In this document: in pieces, positions 59,716 to 64,000 of the stretch
How the letters are laid out: each line of letters opens with the position of its first letter
How positions within the stretch are numbered: the stretch's first letter is position 1
Assembly: GCF_900176285.1 (NCBI RefSeq)
Contig: NZ_FWXF01000021.1
Location: 1-64,000, forward strand
Direction: 5' to 3'
Length of the DNA stretch: 64,000 nucleotides
From: Desulfacinum hydrothermale DSM 13146
GTDB taxonomy: Bacteria; Desulfobacterota; Syntrophobacteria; Syntrophobacterales; DSM-9756
Program-made: the position numbers and the translations under genes
Notes under the pieces: generated by a model
Database searches by the model: none
What the model was told of the DNA's origin: nothing
The model's input: only the letters and a program-made list of their open reading frames with translations

Positions 59716-60192
59716 TCACGCCGGGGACGTTTGCAGGGCGGCACGCCGCGCTTCCAGGACCTCCACGTGCAGGCGCTCCTCTTCGATGATCTGACGCAGG
59801 GCGTTTGCGCTTTCCCCTTCGTCCATGAATCCTCGCAGCATATCGTAGAAAAGGATCGTGTCCTTTTCGAATTCGATGGCCGTGGCCAGGATCTTTTCCA
59901 TGGTATCCAGTTCCGCCGGATCCACCTCCTGGAGGCTGAAACTCTGATCCCCCACCATGGATTGGAGCAAGTCGCCGCTGATTTCCTGAACCCATCGGTC
60001 CTCGGGCTCTTCCTGGAGGCGATCCTGGAATTGGCGGAACCATTTCTTGTGCTTGGCCTCGTCTTCCGCCAGCCCTTCCAGGACCTGGATCAGGGCCGGA
60101 TCCTTTTGCAAGGCCGCGGCCTTGCGATAGTAATTCTCCCCGTTTTCTTCCAGCTTGATGGCGATCTTGAGCACTTCCCAGGCGCTGAACAT
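59716..60192 (-). CDS. Rubrerythrin/ferritin-like diiron protein
   Basis: A 158-residue four-helix-bundle protein with carboxylate motifs of rubrerythrin-type ferritin-like domains: 'IKLEENGENYYRKAA', 'AEDEAKHKKWFRQF', 'AIEFEKDTILFYDMLRG' and 'IIEEERLHVEVLEAR'. There is no rubredoxin domain. In anaerobes such proteins reduce peroxide or store iron. Start 60192 (MFSAWEV) has GAGGAGAGG upstream; the longer reading (60243) is less likely. Confidence 0.87.
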   Translation of the reverse strand: MFSAWEVLKIAIKLEENGENYYRKAAALQKDPALIQVLEGLAEDEAKHKKWFRQFQDRLQEEPEDRWVQEISGDLLQSMVGDQSFSLQEVDPAELDTMEKILATAIEFEKDTILFYDMLRGFMDEGESANALRQIIEEERLHVEVLEARRAALQTSPA

Positions 60193-60479
60193 GACCTCTC
60201 CTCGTTGCACCGTCGTCGGATTCATTGGCGTGTGTCGCTCCAATTTGAAACAAGCGGGACGGGGTTGTCAATGTGGGACCGGCCGCGGGTCGGTCGGGAT
60301 GCGGGAGGAAGGGAGTCAATCCCTTGAGGGCATGTTGAAAGGAGAAGACCGGGTATTCCTTCAGCCTTCCGTCTGTGGGCCGAAGGTTTGCCTGCGCTTG
60401 CGCGCCGTGGGGTGAGAGAGTAGAAAGGTCCGGGCAGGATGGGATCGGCCGACTCTCAAGAGATGATGGCAAGCGGACC

Positions 60480-61583
60480 ATGAAACCCTTCTTGGAAAAC
60501 TTTTTGGAAAAGGCGGCCCAGCGAATCTGGTACGGCTCGTCCCAAGACCCGGTGGGCCGGGTTCTTTCCAGCCTGCTCTCGCCCGCCCAAGCCCTTTATC
60601 TTCTGGGCCTGCGGCGGGATCAGGCGGCGAGGCGGGCCCGGCGCAAGGCCCTGCCCGTTCCGGTGGTGAGTGTGGGAAATTTGACCGTGGGCGGGACGGG
60701 AAAGACCCCCTTGGTGCGATGGATTGCTCGGTATTGGACCCGCCGGGGTGTTCCGGTGGCGGTGTTGAGCCGGGGCTATGGCCGCCGTCATGCGGGAAGC
60801 TTCCCCGTCCGGGTGTCCTGCGGGGGGGAAAGGCAGGCCCTGGCGGCTCGCTACGGCGACGAACCGGTGATGCTGGCCTGCGGCTCCGACCCCGTTCCGG
60901 TCTGGGTGGGCCGGGATCGTTGGAAGGCCGGCATGGGGGCGATCCGAGGGGACAGAGCCCGCGTGCTGGTGCTGGATGACGGCTTCCAATACGTGCAGCT
61001 CGCCCGCTCCCTGGATGTGCTGGTGCTGGATGCGTGCCGTCCCCTGGGAAACGGCCGGCTTCTTCCGGCGGGACCCCTGCGGGAGCCTCCCCAAGCCCTT
61101 CAGAGGGCGCAGGTGATCGTCTTCATGGAGCCGCCCACCGGATGCCCTGCGGAGGGCGTCGATTGGAGCGCTTTGCGGGATAAGACGTGCGTGCGGGCGC
61201 GGCCCGTGGTGCGCGGCTTCCTTCGGGCGGGCACGGGGGAATCCGTGGAGGTCCGGGATCTGGCACGCGACGGGGTGGTGACGGTGTGCGGGATCGCCCG
61301 GCCCCAAAGGTTTCTTGCCACCCTGAAGGCCCAGGGGATTGCTTCCGAGGACGTGTGGATCTTCGGCGACCATCACCGGTTTCGTCCTACCGAATGCCGA
61401 CGTGTGCTGCAGGCGCTCAGGCGCCGCAGAGCCCGCTGGGTTGTGACCACGGAAAAGGATGCGGTGCGCCTGTCGCCGCCCCTTCTGGAACGCGCCGTTT
61501 TCCCCCTGTTGGATCTGGATTTCGGCACCGACGGGCCAAAGCTCACGGCCCGACTGGACGCGCTCTTTCCCATCGGCAATTGA
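60480..61583 (+). CDS. lpxK: Tetraacyldisaccharide 4'-kinase
   Basis: A 367-residue LpxK: membrane-associated N-terminal helix (AQALYLLGLRRDQAARR), P-loop GNLTVGGTGKTP, catalytic-region VLDDGFQYVQLARSLDVLVLD, and C-terminal HHRF and TTEKDAVRL motifs. It phosphorylates the 4'-position of the lipid A precursor on the inner face of the inner membrane, confirming a Gram-negative outer membrane. ATG 60480 is the only start near the family N-terminus; the ribosome-binding site is weak. The DUF401 gene follows by 16 bases. Confidence 0.94.
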   Translation: MKPFLENFLEKAAQRIWYGSSQDPVGRVLSSLLSPAQALYLLGLRRDQAARRARRKALPVPVVSVGNLTVGGTGKTPLVRWIARYWTRRGVPVAVLSRGYGRRHAGSFPVRVSCGGERQALAARYGDEPVMLACGSDPVPVWVGRDRWKAGMGAIRGDRARVLVLDDGFQYVQLARSLDVLVLDACRPLGNGRLLPAGPLREPPQALQRAQVIVFMEPPTGCPAEGVDWSALRDKTCVRARPVVRGFLRAGTGESVEVRDLARDGVVTVCGIARPQRFLATLKAQGIASEDVWIFGDHHRFRPTECRRVLQALRRRRARWVVTTEKDAVRLSPPLLERAVFPLLDLDFGTDGPKLTARLDALFPIGN

Positions 61584-61599
61584 CAGGAGGTCTTTGCTC

Positions 61600-62892
61600 A
61601 TGCCGACCATCCCCGCCATCCTTCGCGTTCTTCTCGTATTCGTGTTGATCCTGGCGGCCATCAGGAAGAAGGTTTCTCTGGGAAACGCCTTCTTTTTCGG
61701 CGCCCTCATCTTGGGCCTGCTTTTCTCCATGCCACCGGATCAGATCGCCCTTTCCGTGCTGGGATCCCTCACGGAGGCCAAGACGGTCTCTTTGGCTGTC
61801 ATTGTCTCGCTTATCCTGGTTCTCAGTCACAGCCTGGAGGAAGCGGGACAGATGGAGCGGCTTCTCACCAACTTTCAAGGCCTGGTGCGCACACCGCGCA
61901 TCAACCTGGTGGTCTTTCCCGCCTTGATCGGTCTGCTGCCCATGCCCGGCGGAGCCATCTTTTCCGCCCCCATGGTGAAAACCTTGGGCGAAAAGCTGCG
62001 ACTCTCGGCCGATCAGCTGAGCTATATCAACTACTGGTTCCGACACATCTGGGAATACTGGTGGCCGCTCTACCCCGGCGTGCTGCTCACCACCACCCTG
62101 GCCGATCTGGACCTGTGGGTCTTCGTTTTGTGCCTCTTTCCCATGACGCTTGTGGCGGTGGCCGGGGGCTACTGGTCCCTCAAGATCCCCAGCCAAAATC
62201 CCAACCCGGCCGGCACCCCGGAAGCTCGCGCTCCACGGCCTCCCATCCGCCCCTTCCTGAAGGAGTTGGCGCCCATCGCCGGGGTCATCTTCGGCGGCTT
62301 GGGCCTGGGCTCCATCCTTTCCCTGGTGCTGCCCGACTCGGTGACGGTGAGCAAGGAGATGGGCCTCATTGCGGCCCTGGCGGCGGTCATCCTTTGGGTC
62401 TGGCATCGGAACGGAATCCCCTGGGAACGTCGGGCCGCCATCCTGAGGCGCCGGCAGTTGCTCCAGATGTTTTACATGGTGGCCTCCATCCTCATCTTCA
62501 AGGGCATCCTGGAGGACAGCGACGCCGTTCGTGCCATGAGCCAGGAGCTGCTGGCCTGGCGCATTCCGCTGATTCCCATCACGGTCATCTTGCCTTTCCT
62601 GGTGGGCACTGTGGTGGGGATCACCATCGCCTTCGTGGGCAGCACCTTCCCCATCCTGATCTCCTTGGTGCAGGGCTTCGGTGAGGCCCACTGGATGCTC
62701 GGCTACATGATGCTGGCGTTGGCCGCCGGATTTGTGGGCGTGCTCCTGTCCCCCCTGCACCTGTGTCTTCTGCTTTCCAACGAATACTTTGGGACCAGCC
62801 TGGGGAGGGTCTTTCGGTACCTGCTGCGTCCGTGCGCCCTGCTGCTGCTTTGCAGCCTGGCCTACTTCTGGATGCTCCACAGGATGCTCTAA
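61600..62892 (+). CDS. DUF401-family membrane protein
   Basis: A 430-residue permease-like protein with about ten to twelve helices. It matches DUF401 proteins in 'IRKKVSLGNAFFFGALILGLL', 'FPALIGLLPMPGGAIFSAPMV' and 'SYINYWFRHIWEYWWPLYPG'. AGGAGG lies eight bases before the ATG. The family probably includes transporters, but no substrate is known. It is adjacent to lpxK on the same strand, which may mean cotranscription rather than shared function. Confidence 0.9.
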   Translation: MPTIPAILRVLLVFVLILAAIRKKVSLGNAFFFGALILGLLFSMPPDQIALSVLGSLTEAKTVSLAVIVSLILVLSHSLEEAGQMERLLTNFQGLVRTPRINLVVFPALIGLLPMPGGAIFSAPMVKTLGEKLRLSADQLSYINYWFRHIWEYWWPLYPGVLLTTTLADLDLWVFVLCLFPMTLVAVAGGYWSLKIPSQNPNPAGTPEARAPRPPIRPFLKELAPIAGVIFGGLGLGSILSLVLPDSVTVSKEMGLIAALAAVILWVWHRNGIPWERRAAILRRRQLLQMFYMVASILIFKGILEDSDAVRAMSQELLAWRIPLIPITVILPFLVGTVVGITIAFVGSTFPILISLVQGFGEAHWMLGYMMLALAAGFVGVLLSPLHLCLLLSNEYFGTSLGRVFRYLLRPCALLLLCSLAYFWMLHRML

Positions 62893-62969
62893 GAGTCGGT
62901 CCCGGACCGGCTTTCCGGGTCAAGCGTCGCGCTCTTGTCCGTTCCGCCGTCGCCGGGGGGCCGAAAAAA

Positions 62970-63050
62970 AGACCCCACGGCACAGGGGAATAGCAATGAG
63001 TCAGAAAGGCACAAAAAGCCGGGAGGTCATTTTCCGACAGAGTCCTCGCA
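62970..63050 (+). repeat. MITE-like dispersed repeat, copy 8 (3' part)
   Basis: 'ccccacggcacaggggaata', 'gagtcagaaaggcacaaaaa', 'gccgggaggtcattttccga' and 'gacagagtcctcg' match the 3' half of copy 5. The rest of the 62893-63259 gap contains no recognised gene. Confidence 0.6.
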
Positions 63051-63259
63051 GGTGACCTCCAGAGCCACGGCGCCTCCCGTTCCAAGGCTTGTGCGCAGGT
63101 TCGGCACCGTCGGACAGGCTCTGCATGGGGATGGAGGATGGAGCGAGGGTCCACGTTGCGATGACGCCTTGTTCCCGGCGGCCGTTTCCAGTAATCTACA
63201 CCGTTCCCGGCCCAGAGCGGCACCAGCCGACACTTCACAGAAGGGAAGGAGACGATGGT

Positions 63260-64000
63260 ATGAGCCTCAAGAACAAGATGACCTGGCAGACGTTGATCGT
63301 CCTGGCTCTATTTCAGGCCGTGGTCCTGGCGGCCTTTTACTTCATGGCCCGCCATCTGTTGCAGGGGATGGAAGCGTGGGTGAAGCCGTTTCTCGGCGCA
63401 GACGGCAGCACGTTGCCGCAAGAGGCGCTTCAGGCCTTCACCAACCTGGAGACGCTCATGGGGCAGGCCAAGAGATACCTCCCCGCAGTGGTCTTCGGTC
63501 TGGGGGGCCTGGGGATCGTCATCACCTGGCTGGCCGTCCAGGGCCTGGGGCGCAGCCTCATCGGACGGGCCCAGGAGGCGGGGATTTCCGCTGCGCCGGT
63601 CGCCCCAGCCAAGTCCGCCCGGGAAAAGACCAAGACGGAGGGGGACGCCCTCCCCGAGGACCTGGATCCCAAGACGGTGGGAGCGGCCCAGATCCTTTCC
63701 ATTCTGCAGCGACAGGGGCGATTCATCGATTTTCTGGAGGAGGACCTGGGCCCGTACGAGGATGCCCAGATCGGCGCGGCCGTGCGGACCATCCACGAAT
63801 CGTGCAAGGCGGCACTGGCCGAATATGTACAACTGGAAACCGTCATGGACGAGGAAGAAGGGGCCCAGGTGACCATTCCGGTGGGCTTCGATGCCGCGGC
63901 CATTCGGCTGACGGGCCAGGTGGAAGGCGATCCCCCGTTCCGCGGTGTGCTTCGCCACCGGGGTTGGCGGATCCGTAAGATCCAGCTGCCTCGGATCACG
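63260..64000 (+). CDS. DUF2760-domain protein (3' end outside the window)
   Basis: At least 247 residues, running off the window. It starts with a membrane helix (MTWQTLIVLALFQAVVLAAFYFMARHLL region), a second hydrophobic segment (VVFGLGGLGIVITWLAVQGL, residues ~75-95), a charged linker, then the DUF2760 domain: 'AQILSILQRQGRFIDFLEED', 'DAQIGAAVRTIHESCKAALA' and 'GVLRHRGWRIRKIQLP'. In related genomes this gene is usually followed by an Hsp70-like gene, which is expected beyond the window. AAGGAG lies about ten bases before the ATG. Confidence 0.85.
   Translation, partial: MSLKNKMTWQTLIVLALFQAVVLAAFYFMARHLLQGMEAWVKPFLGADGSTLPQEALQAFTNLETLMGQAKRYLPAVVFGLGGLGIVITWLAVQGLGRSLIGRAQEAGISAAPVAPAKSAREKTKTEGDALPEDLDPKTVGAAQILSILQRQGRFIDFLEEDLGPYEDAQIGAAVRTIHESCKAALAEYVQLETVMDEEEGAQVTIPVGFDAAAIRLTGQVEGDPPFRGVLRHRGWRIRKIQLPRIT

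Overview
The window is about 61-62 % G+C, densely coded, and best read as chromosome of an anaerobic Gram-negative deltaproteobacterium of the Syntrophobacterales / sulfate-reducer type. Supporting this are a six-gene Rnf complex, two selenocysteine formate dehydrogenases, a RACo-type corrinoid-activation protein, a rubrerythrin-like protein, lpxK (lipopolysaccharide) and RseC. The genus cannot be fixed from the sequence; a Desulfacinum/Syntrophobacter-like organism is inference. No prophage, intact IS element or CRISPR array is visible.

Layout. 1-459: end of an rRNA operon (23S 3' end, 5S, terminator). 786-10819: energy module with a FrhB/FdhB-like iron-sulfur protein, rseC, rnfCDGEAB read leftward from a strong promoter, and a divergent Sec-fdhA. 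RnfB carries a complete GltD-type FAD/NAD(P)H module, while RnfC has lost the glycine-rich NADH/FMN loop usual in the family. 11262-17116: rnhA, a histidine kinase, an NtrC-type regulator and a Lon-type protease with a CheY-like receiver domain inserted between its helical region and its AAA+ domain. 17912-21636: two UspA-like paralogues, two very small ORFs and a DASS/SLC13 transporter with TrkA_C (RCK) domains. 22538-25538: DHH phosphoesterase, tRNA-Gly, a histone-deacetylase-family protein and a KptA-like protein. 25567-33344: liv branched-chain amino-acid ABC transporter divergent from putA. 33414-43517: housekeeping and orphan enzymes (Smr, RACo, SPOR protein, aminotransferase, radical SAM, methyltransferase, acyltransferase-like beta-helix, CoA-binding protein, tRNA-Ala, nitronate-monooxygenase-like). 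43630-46260: a chitosanase-like/peptidoglycan-binding gene broken by an in-frame TGA, a patatin phospholipase, a zinc-motif protein and a decayed REP-associated transposase carrying REP palindromes inside its own frame. 46360-52837: MFS transporter and a second Sec formate dehydrogenase with a NuoF-tail/GltD hybrid partner. 53046-58692: FmdB-like protein and a BMP-type (nucleoside-like) ABC transporter. 58908-64000: coiled-coil membrane protein, rubrerythrin-like protein, lpxK, DUF401 permease and the start of a DUF2760 gene.

How it works together (inference). Formate is oxidised by two molybdopterin/Sec dehydrogenases. Electrons pass between ferredoxin, NAD(P) and the ion-pumping Rnf complex. 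In both the Rnf complex and the second formate dehydrogenase, a GltD-type flavoprotein appears to have replaced the usual NuoF/RnfC-type pyridine-nucleotide site. Proline and branched-chain amino acids are taken up and burned through liv and putA.

Most unusual items: (1) the receiver-controlled Lon-like protease beside a two-component system whose regulator has a closely similar receiver; (2) the apparent move of the NAD(P)H site from RnfC to RnfB; (3) a MITE-like intergenic repeat of about 200 bp with at least eight copies; (4) the RAYT remnant with REPs inside it; (5) the TGA-interrupted hydrolase.
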